From contig NZ_LMEA01000010.1 in NCBI RefSeq assembly GCF_001425235.1, forward strand, positions 68,275-132,274: 64,000 nt of DNA, read 5' to 3'. This stretch comes from Devosia sp. Root413D1. Lineage in GTDB: Bacteria; Pseudomonadota; Alphaproteobacteria; Rhizobiales; Devosiaceae. A program made the position numbers and the translations under genes. Below, one piece after another: positions 18,301-24,935 of this stretch; the first letter of the stretch is position 1, and each line of letters opens with the position of its first letter. The notes beneath the pieces are model-generated. The model saw only the letters and a list, made by a program, of their open reading frames with translations, had not been told where the DNA came from and did not search any database.

Positions 18301-19662
18301 GCCCAGGGCGCCGGCGGCCTGCAGCTGACGGCCAGTGGCCGGGTGCCGCTCAATGGGCGCGGCCTCGCGATCGACGTGCAGGGCTCGGCGCCGCTGGCGC
18401 TAGGCAACCGCTTCGTCGCCGACCGCGGCGGCCAGCTCAGCGGCACCGCCAACCTCAACGCGCGGGTGACCGGCAGCCTCAGCTCGCCGCAATTCGCCGG
18501 CACGGTTTCGACCAGCGGCTCGGGTTACATCGATCCGGCGCTGAACCTGAGGCTGGTCGATATCACCGGCCGCGCCAGCCTCGCCGGCAACCGCATCAAC
18601 ATCGACAGCCTGACCGCCGGGCTTGCCACCGGCGGCTCGCTGTCGGTCGGCGGCTCGGTCGGGCTAGGGGCGGGCAATCCGGCCGATATCGCGGTGCGGC
18701 TCAACTCAGCGCGTTATGCCGATGGCAGCATGTTCGTCGCCACCGTCTCGGGCGATCTGGCGCTGAAAGGCCGGCTCGACGCCAGCCCGATGCTGTCAGG
18801 CAATGTGATGATCGAGAAGGCCGATATCACCATCCCGGATTCGCTCGGCGCAGCCGGGACGATCATCGACGCCAAACATCTTAATGCGCCGAAGCCGGTG
18901 CTGGTGACGCTGAAGCGCGCTGCCGTGACGGCGTCGGGCGCACCGCTGCCGCAGCGGCGGCCCTCGGTGGTGCAGCTCGACGTCAATGTCAGCGCCCCTA
19001 ACCAGATCTTTATCCGCGGCCGCGGATTGGACGCCGAAGTCGGTGGCTCGGTGCGGCTCACCGGTTCGGTCAACGACATCCGCCCGGTCGGCGGCTTCCA
19101 GCTCAATCGCGGGCGGCTCGCCATTCTCGGCCAGCGCGTCACCTTCGAGGAAGGTTCGGTGACGCTGGTCGGCGATCTCGACCCGTTCCTCGATTTCACC
19201 GCGCGCACCGAAGGCGATGGCATCACGGTGTTCGTCAATGTCACCGGCCGGGTCTCGGAGCTCGATATCGGCTTCAGCTCCAACCCGGTGTTGCCGGAAG
19301 ACGAAGTGCTGTCGCGGCTGTTGTTCAAGCGCTCGATGGGTGAGTTGACGCCGATCCAGCTGGCGAAGCTCGCCGGCGCCGCGGCGGAACTGGCAGGGGG
19401 CGGCGGTGGTTCGCTGGTCGACTCGCTCCGCGCCAAGGCCGGGCTCGACGATCTCGACGTGGTCACCAACGAGGACGGCAGCCTCGCGGTGCAGGCGGGC
19501 GCATACCTCCAGGACAACATTTATCTCGGCGTCCAGGCCGGGGCGGACGGCAACTCGCGGGTGACGGTGAACCTCGACATCACCAAGGATATCCGGGCCA
19601 AGGTTTCGACCGGCACGGACGGCGACTCCAGCTTCGGCGTGTTTTATGAGAGCGATTACTAG
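15349..19662 (+). CDS. tamB: Translocation and assembly module protein TamB (DUF490/AsmA-like)
   Basis: 1437 aa. TTG start at 15349 overlaps the tamA stop (TTGA), so the pair is translationally coupled. The N-terminus is an inner-membrane anchor or signal (KRVLATGMMLGFGLLAAMPLVAQ). The long middle is a repetitive beta-rich region (many G-x-L-x-L-x-G and A-x-G-T strands) expected to form the hydrophobic groove spanning the periplasm. The C-terminal ~350 residues carry the conserved TamB domain, with RGRGLDAEVGGSVRLTGSVND and GRLAILGQRVTFEEGSVTLVGDLDPFLDFTA. It ends in a strand-like VFYESDY. Length is normal for an alphaproteobacterial TamB. Confidence 0.9.
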   Translation: MKRVLATGMMLGFGLLAAMPLVAQDQGQMSAEQQKDWFVGFVEGQLSTPERQIRISNIDGALSSTASIREVTISDKEGVWLRVNNAAIDWDQGALFTGRLLVRSLTADSIEYLRNAIPSGDPNLPAPEAAPLAIPDFPVAIQLDKLSIPKVTFGENVFGLGSEISVDGNFRLEGGSLDTALNIVRLDGPGGKLDVAVAYKRADNSIDVGVTLTEPPNGILANLLNIEGKPEMALAVNGSGPVADLRTTMTLDAGGKRALEGLATIVQKPEGMEVDADLGGPIGMLVAPAYQPFFGAETSLKASALLRSAGGVEISGLKLSGGQLGLEASGTTTADGFLSRLNLAATIADPAGNRVILPAPGAATSIDSATLNVDFGGAGSDDWSADLVANGFANGGLRASEITLRGNGIASNLEDPAGRRLTFNADGMVSGIVSADADVQAALGDSAGLGLAGLWNAGEPLQLAQFRLVGKALSLGAAGTIDDNVFDGQVAIETSSIAPFSGVAGRDLDGAMHLTATGTVSPPIGGFNLRLDGTADNLALSEPALDQVLEGTVKLSGRVARTAEGLEAEAFRIANDNVQIAADGTFATGAADFSFSAALADLALVSDQAKGALTLTGTARGKGAIALDIAAKVPSGALAGKSLSDAAFGFTGQLAEDGTLTGQLKGDAFLERFRVALGGDVAVDAKTKRLTGLRFEAGPTLISGDVVQDADGLLTGALKLASPNVTTAAALLLVDATGSADASIILTPAAGKQNAEIVGSIAKLATSDIEIGAAEIRASVSDLFGVPAIDGTVNGRAIAAGGISIDTLQAQASRSGDATAFDLTAALANRTNVALAGSLAPLEAGYRLALDRAELTQGQLRARLAQPTALAIAGDTVRLDAVQLDVGGGRISATGSAGAKLDIALEVQALPLSIANAIAPDLGLAGTLNGSGRITGSASDPAASFSISGSGVSAAAISEFGITPMQFSGRGSFAKQTLVLESASAQGAGGLQLTASGRVPLNGRGLAIDVQGSAPLALGNRFVADRGGQLSGTANLNARVTGSLSSPQFAGTVSTSGSGYIDPALNLRLVDITGRASLAGNRINIDSLTAGLATGGSLSVGGSVGLGAGNPADIAVRLNSARYADGSMFVATVSGDLALKGRLDASPMLSGNVMIEKADITIPDSLGAAGTIIDAKHLNAPKPVLVTLKRAAVTASGAPLPQRRPSVVQLDVNVSAPNQIFIRGRGLDAEVGGSVRLTGSVNDIRPVGGFQLNRGRLAILGQRVTFEEGSVTLVGDLDPFLDFTARTEGDGITVFVNVTGRVSELDIGFSSNPVLPEDEVLSRLLFKRSMGELTPIQLAKLAGAAAELAGGGGGSLVDSLRAKAGLDDLDVVTNEDGSLAVQAGAYLQDNIYLGVQAGADGNSRVTVNLDITKDIRAKVSTGTDGDSSFGVFYESDY

Positions 19663-19679
19663 GGCTTGCATCGTGTCTG

Positions 19680-19870
19680 CGGCCCCACCCCCTCCCGTCC
19701 TCCCCCATCAAGGGGGAGGTGTCGGGCTGGTGGGTTGGCTAGATTCTGCTCCAAGCACTGAACGGCACCTCCCCCCTTGTGGGGGAGGATGGGAGGGGGG
19801 AGAGCCACACGCACCGGCGCACTGTGCCCCCCCACCCTTGTTCCTCCCCGCAAGGGGGTGGTTGGATACA
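19680..19870. repeat. GC-rich interspersed inverted repeat
   Basis: Block beginning gcggccccaccccctcccgt with arms 'cctcccccatcaagggggaggtg' type and 'cacctccccccttgtggggg' type, then a further poly-C/poly-G pair to ~19861. It is closely related to 30895-31025, where order and flanking words match, and to 7721-7890. Confidence 0.65.
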
Positions 19871-19951
19871 ATCCTCGCGGCCAACTCCTCTGAGGTACGT
19901 GCCCAAGCATTTCCACCAAAGTCGAAGCAAACACTAACATGTCAGCGCTTG

Positions 19952-19965
19952 CGCAAACGTTTGCG
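19952..19965. promoter_or_regulatory. Perfect palindrome CGCAAACGTTTGCG, LacI-family operator
   Basis: 14-bp perfect palindrome with the central CG step typical of LacI/GalR operators, 73 bp upstream of the binding-protein start. The last gene of the same operon encodes a LacI-type repressor, so autoregulation of the importer operon is likely. Confidence 0.7.
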
Positions 19966-20037
19966 AGCAAGTAGCTTCCTTGGGCCCGCGGATGAGGTCA
20001 AACAACCCGCGTCGGGCGCTCAGAGGAGGATAGATTC

Positions 20038-20985
20038 ATGGATAGACGCAGTTTCCTGTTGTCTTCGGTGGCGCTCAGCGCGCTCGCCGTTGCTGCTCCT
20101 GCTGCCTTCGCGCAGGACAAGCTGACCATCCTGGGCTCGGTGCCCAGTCTCGGCTTCCCGTTCTTCGTGCACATGCTGAACCAGATCAAAGTTGAGGCCG
20201 AAGCACAGGGCGTCAACATCATCGAGAGCGACGGCCAGAACTCGGCGCCCAAGCAGACGGCCGATATCGAGGCGGCGATCGTCCAGAAGGTCAACGCCAT
20301 CGTCATCTCGCCGCTCGACGTCAATGCCCTGGCGCCGGCGATCGAGCAGGCGGTGCAGGCCGGCGTGCCGGTGGTGACCATCGATCGTCGCGTCGATGGG
20401 GTCGAGGGCATCCTCGCCCATGTCGGCGCCGACAACGTCAAGGGTGGCGAGGCTGAAGCGCAGGCGCTGGTCGATGCCTTCCCCAATGGCGCGAAGATCT
20501 TCCACCTGCAGGGCCAGCCCGGCGCCGGCCCGGCGATCGATCGCAACAAGGGCGTGCACAACGTCATCGACCCGATCAAGGACAAGTACCAGATCATCTT
20601 CGAGCAGACCGCCAACTTCGCCCGCGCCGAAGCGCTGTCGGTCACCGAGGCGGGCCTTGCTGCCAACGGCAAGCCCGATGCGATCATCTGCGCCAATGAC
20701 GACATGGCGCTTGGCGCCATCGAAGCCTGCGCGGCCCGTGGCTTCACCGACGTGAAGATCTACGGCTTCGACGCGCTGCCCGAAGCGCTGGTCGCGGTGC
20801 GTGACGGCACCCTCGCCGGCACCGTCGAGCAGTTCCCGGGCGAGCAGTCGCGCACCGCGGTGCGGATCGCGGTGGCCTACGCCAAGGACAAGACCGAGCC
20901 GGCCGAGAAGCTGGTGCTGCTGACCCCGGTGGTCATCGGCAAGGACAATCTCGACAAGGCCGAGCGCATCGGCGAAGCCGGGTAA
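20038..20985 (+). CDS. Ribose-type sugar ABC transporter substrate-binding protein (RbsB-like)
   Basis: 315 aa. Signal peptide MDRRSFLLSSVALSALAVAAPAAFAQ (twin-arginine-like RRSFLLS), cleavage after AFAQ. Mature sequence is periplasmic-binding-protein type I: ILGSVPSLGFPFFVHMLNQIKVEAEAQGVNI, then DIEAAIVQKVNAIVISPLDVNALAPAIEQAV and VPVVTIDRRVDG, all standard RbsB positions. It feeds the double-ATPase and permease encoded next (CUT2 importer). Preceded by AGAGGAGG. The ligand (pentose, polyol or other) is not predictable from sequence alone. Confidence 0.9.
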   Translation: MDRRSFLLSSVALSALAVAAPAAFAQDKLTILGSVPSLGFPFFVHMLNQIKVEAEAQGVNIIESDGQNSAPKQTADIEAAIVQKVNAIVISPLDVNALAPAIEQAVQAGVPVVTIDRRVDGVEGILAHVGADNVKGGEAEAQALVDAFPNGAKIFHLQGQPGAGPAIDRNKGVHNVIDPIKDKYQIIFEQTANFARAEALSVTEAGLAANGKPDAIICANDDMALGAIEACAARGFTDVKIYGFDALPEALVAVRDGTLAGTVEQFPGEQSRTAVRIAVAYAKDKTEPAEKLVLLTPVVIGKDNLDKAERIGEAG

Positions 20986-20999
20986 ACTTCCTCCCGCCA

Positions 21000-21034
21000 A
21001 CTGGCGCGCCAGTGGTGCGATGTGCAAGCATCGC
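21000..21034. repeat. Two adjacent stem-loops between binding-protein and ATPase genes
   Basis: Perfect palindrome ACTGGCGCGCCAGT at 21000-21013, then GCGATG-N6-CATCGC at 21017-21034, in the 93-bp gap after the binding-protein stop. This is a likely mRNA-stability or attenuation element that gives the binding protein a higher level than the rest of the importer. Confidence 0.5.
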
Positions 21035-21078
21035 GGCCATTGGTGCGTCAGAGGCACTAACTATTGGGGAGGGGACCG

Positions 21079-22653
21079 ATGGCTGCAGTTGCCGCCGCGG
21101 AACAACTCGCGCCGCCGCTTCTTGAAGTGGTCGGCGTCTCCAAGCATTTTGCCGGCGTTGTGGCGCTCAACGACGTTTCGCTCGAGGTGCGGCGGGGAGA
21201 AATCCTCGGGCTGCTCGGCGAGAACGGCGCGGGCAAATCGACGCTCCTCAAAATTCTCTCCGGGGCGCAGCCGCCGACCAGCGGGCGTATCGTGTTCGAT
21301 GGCGCGGACTACCGGCCGCACAGCCCGGACGCCGCCAAGCGCGCCGGCATCGTCACCATCTACCAGGAGCTGAGCCTGATCCCGACGCTGTCGGTGGCCG
21401 AGAACATCTTCATCGGCCGGGCGCCGCTGGGGGCCTTCGGCATTATCGACTGGCGGCGGATGCGGCGCGAGACCACCGGCATCATTGCCCGGGTGGGGCT
21501 CGGCATCGACCCCGACACGCCGGTGTCGGCGCTGTCGGTGGCCGAGCAGCAACTGGTGGAGATTGCGCGGGCGCTCTCGCTCGAAAGCCGGCTGATCATC
21601 ATGGACGAGCCGACCTCGGCGCTGACCGAGACCGAGGTCAGCCAGCTGCTGCGGATCATGAAGCAGCTGCGCGCCGAGGGCGTCGCCATCATGTTCGTGA
21701 CACATCGGCTCGAGGAGGCCTCAGCGATCTGCGACCGGATGACGGTGCTGCGCGACGGGCGGCTCGCCGGGCATCTCAATCGCACCGATACGCCGATCCC
21801 GATCCCGCAGATCATCGAAAAGATGGTGGGGCGGGCGGCATCGGAACTCTACGCCCGGCCGACGCAGCGCAACGCCGCCGGCGCGGTGCGGCTCAGCGTC
21901 AGGGGCTTGCGCACCGTGCGCGACCCCGAGGCACCGCATGCCATCGTGCTCGATGGGGTCGATATCGATCTCAAGGCCGGCGAAATTCTCGGCGTGGCCG
22001 GGCTGGTCGGTTCCGGCCGGACCGAGCTGGCGCGCGCCATCTTCGGGGCCGACCGGATCGCTGCCGGTACGGTGACACTCGATGGCAAGGCTATTGCGCC
22101 GGCTTCGCCCGCCGACGCGATCGAACTGGGCATCGGGCTGGTGCCGGAGGATCGGAAGCACCAGGCGATCTTCTCCATGCTGGGCATCCTGCAGAATTTC
22201 TCGGTGGCGGCGCTCAGGGCCTATTCCAACGGGCTGGGATTGATGGCCGAGGGCAAGGAGCGCGCGGCGCTGGCCGAATACAAGAAGGCGCTTTCCATCC
22301 GCATGGCATCGCCGGAGCAATCGATCGACGGGCTGTCGGGCGGCAACCAGCAGAAGGTGATTCTCGCCCGCTGGCTGGCGCGCGACCCCAAAGTGCTGAT
22401 CGTCGACGAGCCGACGCGCGGCGTCGATGTCGGCGCCAAGGCGGAGGTGCACCAGATCCTGGTGCAGCTCGCGGCGCGCGGCATCGCGGTGATGGTGATC
22501 TCGTCCGAGCTGCCCGAGGTGCTGGCGGTGAGCGACCGGATCGTCACCATGCGGCAGGGGCGGATCACCGGCGAGATGCCGGCAGTGGACGCGACGGAAG
22601 AAAAACTGATGGCGCTGATGGCGCTCGACCAGCGGCAGGGGGAGACCAGATGA
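21079..22653 (+). CDS. Sugar ABC transporter double ATP-binding protein (RbsA-like)
   Basis: 524 aa from ATG 21079, chosen because GGGGAGGGG lies at ideal distance (21066-21074); an in-frame TTG at 21064 would fall within that site. Two tandem ABC domains are present. The first has Walker A GENGAGKST (47-55), signature LSVAEQQL and Walker B LIIMDEPTSAL. The second has the degenerate P-loop GLVGSGRTE, signature LSGGNQQK and Walker B VLIVDEPTRGVDVG. A degenerate second P-loop is normal for RbsA/XylG/MglA. Stop overlaps the permease ATG (ATGA). Confidence 0.93.
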   Translation: MAAVAAAEQLAPPLLEVVGVSKHFAGVVALNDVSLEVRRGEILGLLGENGAGKSTLLKILSGAQPPTSGRIVFDGADYRPHSPDAAKRAGIVTIYQELSLIPTLSVAENIFIGRAPLGAFGIIDWRRMRRETTGIIARVGLGIDPDTPVSALSVAEQQLVEIARALSLESRLIIMDEPTSALTETEVSQLLRIMKQLRAEGVAIMFVTHRLEEASAICDRMTVLRDGRLAGHLNRTDTPIPIPQIIEKMVGRAASELYARPTQRNAAGAVRLSVRGLRTVRDPEAPHAIVLDGVDIDLKAGEILGVAGLVGSGRTELARAIFGADRIAAGTVTLDGKAIAPASPADAIELGIGLVPEDRKHQAIFSMLGILQNFSVAALRAYSNGLGLMAEGKERAALAEYKKALSIRMASPEQSIDGLSGGNQQKVILARWLARDPKVLIVDEPTRGVDVGAKAEVHQILVQLAARGIAVMVISSELPEVLAVSDRIVTMRQGRITGEMPAVDATEEKLMALMALDQRQGETR

Positions 22654-23666
22654 CCACGACAACCGAACCCGCCGAAAAGAAAGGCCCCAACACCTTCGGC
22701 ATCCTGAAGCGCTTCGGGCCGCTGCTGTTCCTGTTGGCGCTGGTGGTGGTGTTCACGGCGCTGAAGCCGAGCTTCATCGACCCGATCAACGTCTTCAACA
22801 TCATGCGGCAGATCTCGATCACCGGGCTGATCGCGCTGGGGATGACCTTCGTCATTCTCACTGCCGGCATCGACCTCAGCGTCGGCTCGCTCCTCGCCTT
22901 CTGCGGCATGGTGGCGGCCGTGGTGGCGAAGGGCGGCACGGCCAACTCGATGTCATTGTCAGCCGGTGGCGGGCAAGGCTTTGGCTGGTTCGCGGCGCTG
23001 CTGGCGGCAGTGATCGTCGGCTCGCTGGCCGGCGGCGTGCAGGGGCTGGCGATTACCCGGCTGAAGGTGCCGCCGTTCGTCGTGACGCTGGGTGGCCTGA
23101 CGATTTTCCGCGGGCTGACGCTGACCCTCTCGAATGGCGGGCCGATCTCGGGGTTCGACGCCTCGATGCGCTGGTTCGGCACCGGGCTGGTCGGGCCGGT
23201 GCCGGTGCCGGTGATCATCTTCGCCCTGGCGGCGCTGCTCTGCCACCTGGTGCTGCGTTACACCCGCTATGGCCGGGCCGTCTACGCAGTGGGGGGCAAT
23301 GCCGAGGCGGCGCGGCTCTCGGGCCTGCGCGTCGATCGCATCCTGATCTCGGTCTATGTCATTGTCGGGTTCTTTGCCGGGCTCGCGGCGTTCGTCCTCT
23401 CCGCACGGCTCAACTCGTCCGAGGCGGTGGCCGGCATCGGCTACGAGCTGACGGTGATCTCTGCGGTGGTGATCGGCGGCACTTCGTTGTTCGGCGGCAT
23501 CGGCAGCGTTGGCGGCACCGTGGTCGGCGCGGCGCTGATCGGCGTGCTGCAGAACGGGTTGCAGTTCAACAATGTCTCGTCCTACACGCAGTCCATCGTC
23601 ATCGGCCTGATCCTGATCGTCGCCGTGGCCTTCGACCGCTGGCTCAAGTCGAGGTCGCGCGGCTAG
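22650..23666 (+). CDS. Ribose-type ABC transporter permease (RbsC-like)
   Basis: 338 aa. After a polar N-terminus (to ~28) there are eight to ten hydrophobic segments. The BPD_transp_2 signatures are evident: GLIALGMTFVILTAGIDLSVGSLLA (~52-76), PPFVVTLGGLTIFRGL, and GYELTVISAVVIGGTSLFGGIGSVGGTVVGAALIGVL. It overlaps the ATPase gene by 4 nt and would form a homodimeric channel in the inner membrane. Confidence 0.93.
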   Translation: MTTTTEPAEKKGPNTFGILKRFGPLLFLLALVVVFTALKPSFIDPINVFNIMRQISITGLIALGMTFVILTAGIDLSVGSLLAFCGMVAAVVAKGGTANSMSLSAGGGQGFGWFAALLAAVIVGSLAGGVQGLAITRLKVPPFVVTLGGLTIFRGLTLTLSNGGPISGFDASMRWFGTGLVGPVPVPVIIFALAALLCHLVLRYTRYGRAVYAVGGNAEAARLSGLRVDRILISVYVIVGFFAGLAAFVLSARLNSSEAVAGIGYELTVISAVVIGGTSLFGGIGSVGGTVVGAALIGVLQNGLQFNNVSSYTQSIVIGLILIVAVAFDRWLKSRSRG

Positions 23667-23687
23667 GAAGGGGTCCCGGGAGCAGCA

Positions 23688-24692
23688 ATGGTCACCATCA
23701 AGGACGTTGCCAAACGCGCGAACGTCTCGTTCACGACCGTCTCCCATGTGATCAACAACTCCCGCCCGGTGAGCGAGGACGCGGCCCGCCGGGTCAACGC
23801 CGCGATTGCCGATCTCGGCTATTTCCCGTCCGACGTGGCGCGCGCCCTGCAGTCGAGCCGGACGCGGACCATCGGGATGATTGTCACCACCACCTCGAAC
23901 CCGTTCTTCGGCGAGGTGATCCGTGGGGTGGAGCGGGCCTGCTTCAAGCATGGCTACACGTTGATGATCTGCAACACCGACGACGTGGCGACCAACCTCG
24001 TCGCCTATATGCGGACGCTGTTCACCAAGCGGGTCGACGCGGTGGTGGTGATGACCACCAATGCCAGCCCGGAGTTCTTCCGCCGGCTCGGACAAATCAA
24101 GCGCGTGCCGGTGGTGGCGATCGATGCACCGGCCGACACGGTGGCGTCGGTATTTTCCGACGACTCGATTGAAGGCGGACGGCTGGTCGGCGCCTATCTG
24201 GCGAAAGCAGGCTTCCGGCGCATTGTCTGCGTCTCGGGGCCGGAGAGCCACCCGCGTATGGCCGATCGCATCGCCGGGCTGACGGCGGGGCTCGCGGCGC
24301 ATGGCATAGCGCTCGACGGGGACTGGCTGGTCCGCACCGACCTCACCATGGATGGCGGGCTCGCAGCAGCGCGTCAGATCCTCGGGCGACCGGGGCCGCG
24401 ACCCGAGGCGATCTTTGCGCTCAGCGACATCATGGCGATCGGGCTGCTGCATGGGCTGCACGATGCGGGGGTCGAGATCCCCGGCGAAATCTCGGTGGTG
24501 GGCTATGACGACATCGAGTCGGCAGCGCATTTCTTCCCGCCGCTGACCACGGTGCGGCAACCGATCGCCGACCTCGGGGCGCAGGCGGCGGAAGCAGCGA
24601 TCAACCACCTCGATCGCGGCGTGCCGCTGCCGCGAAGCACGCAGCTCAAACCGGAACTGATCTTCCGGCAGTCGGCTCGGCGGTTGGACTGA
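23688..24692 (+). CDS. LacI-family transcriptional regulator
   Basis: 334 aa. N-terminal helix-turn-helix VTIKDVAKRANVSFTTVSHVINNSRPVSEDAARRV (2-36) and hinge helix YFPSDVARALQS. This is followed by a sugar-binding core (TIGMIVTTTSNPFFGEVIRGVE; VAIDAPADTVASVFSDDSIEGG; VVGYDDIE). It lies 21 nt after the permease and closes the importer operon. The palindrome at 19952-19965 matches the expected operator. No kinase, isomerase or dehydrogenase accompanies the importer, so the effector cannot be inferred. Confidence 0.92.
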   Translation: MVTIKDVAKRANVSFTTVSHVINNSRPVSEDAARRVNAAIADLGYFPSDVARALQSSRTRTIGMIVTTTSNPFFGEVIRGVERACFKHGYTLMICNTDDVATNLVAYMRTLFTKRVDAVVVMTTNASPEFFRRLGQIKRVPVVAIDAPADTVASVFSDDSIEGGRLVGAYLAKAGFRRIVCVSGPESHPRMADRIAGLTAGLAAHGIALDGDWLVRTDLTMDGGLAAARQILGRPGPRPEAIFALSDIMAIGLLHGLHDAGVEIPGEISVVGYDDIESAAHFFPPLTTVRQPIADLGAQAAEAAINHLDRGVPLPRSTQLKPELIFRQSARRLD

Positions 24693-24725
24693 GACGGGCT
24701 GACATTGCCACCAATGCCGCTGCCC

Positions 24726-24870
24726 ATCGTGGCTCTCCCCTCATCCGGCGCTACGCGCCACCTTCTCCCCGACGGGGAGAAGAATCCGGATAGCTCAGCG
24801 GTCGCCCCTTGTTCCTCTCCCCGTCGGGGAGAGGGTGGATCGGCCGAAGGCCGAGACGGGTGAGGGGGGT
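24726..24870. repeat. GC-rich interspersed inverted repeat (ctcatccggcgc type)
   Basis: Starts at ctctcccctcatccggcgct and ends agacgggtgagggg, with internal arms ttctccccgacggggagaa and cctctccccgtcggggagagg. The related block at 32005-32180 shares the 'cgccggatgagggg' and 'ccctctcccc' edges. It lies between the LacI gene and ligD. Confidence 0.6.
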
Positions 24871-24935
24871 AGCCACCGAGCTATCCAGCAGCCAAGGCAC
24901 TGCAATTCAATCGTGAAATGCTCTAGCTTCGCGCC

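Larger units (their letters stand above)
19663..20037. other. Intergenic region with GC-rich repeat and LacI-type operator
   Basis: 375 bp between tamB and the ribose-type binding protein. The first ~200 bp are the interspersed C/G-rich repeat; the distal part carries a perfect palindrome at 19952-19965 and presumably the importer promoter. No gene is apparent. Confidence 0.6.

Noticed and set aside
19680-19870. CRISPR-like array
   Set aside because: Repeated C-rich words are inverted arms of one interspersed element, without regular repeat-spacer periodicity.
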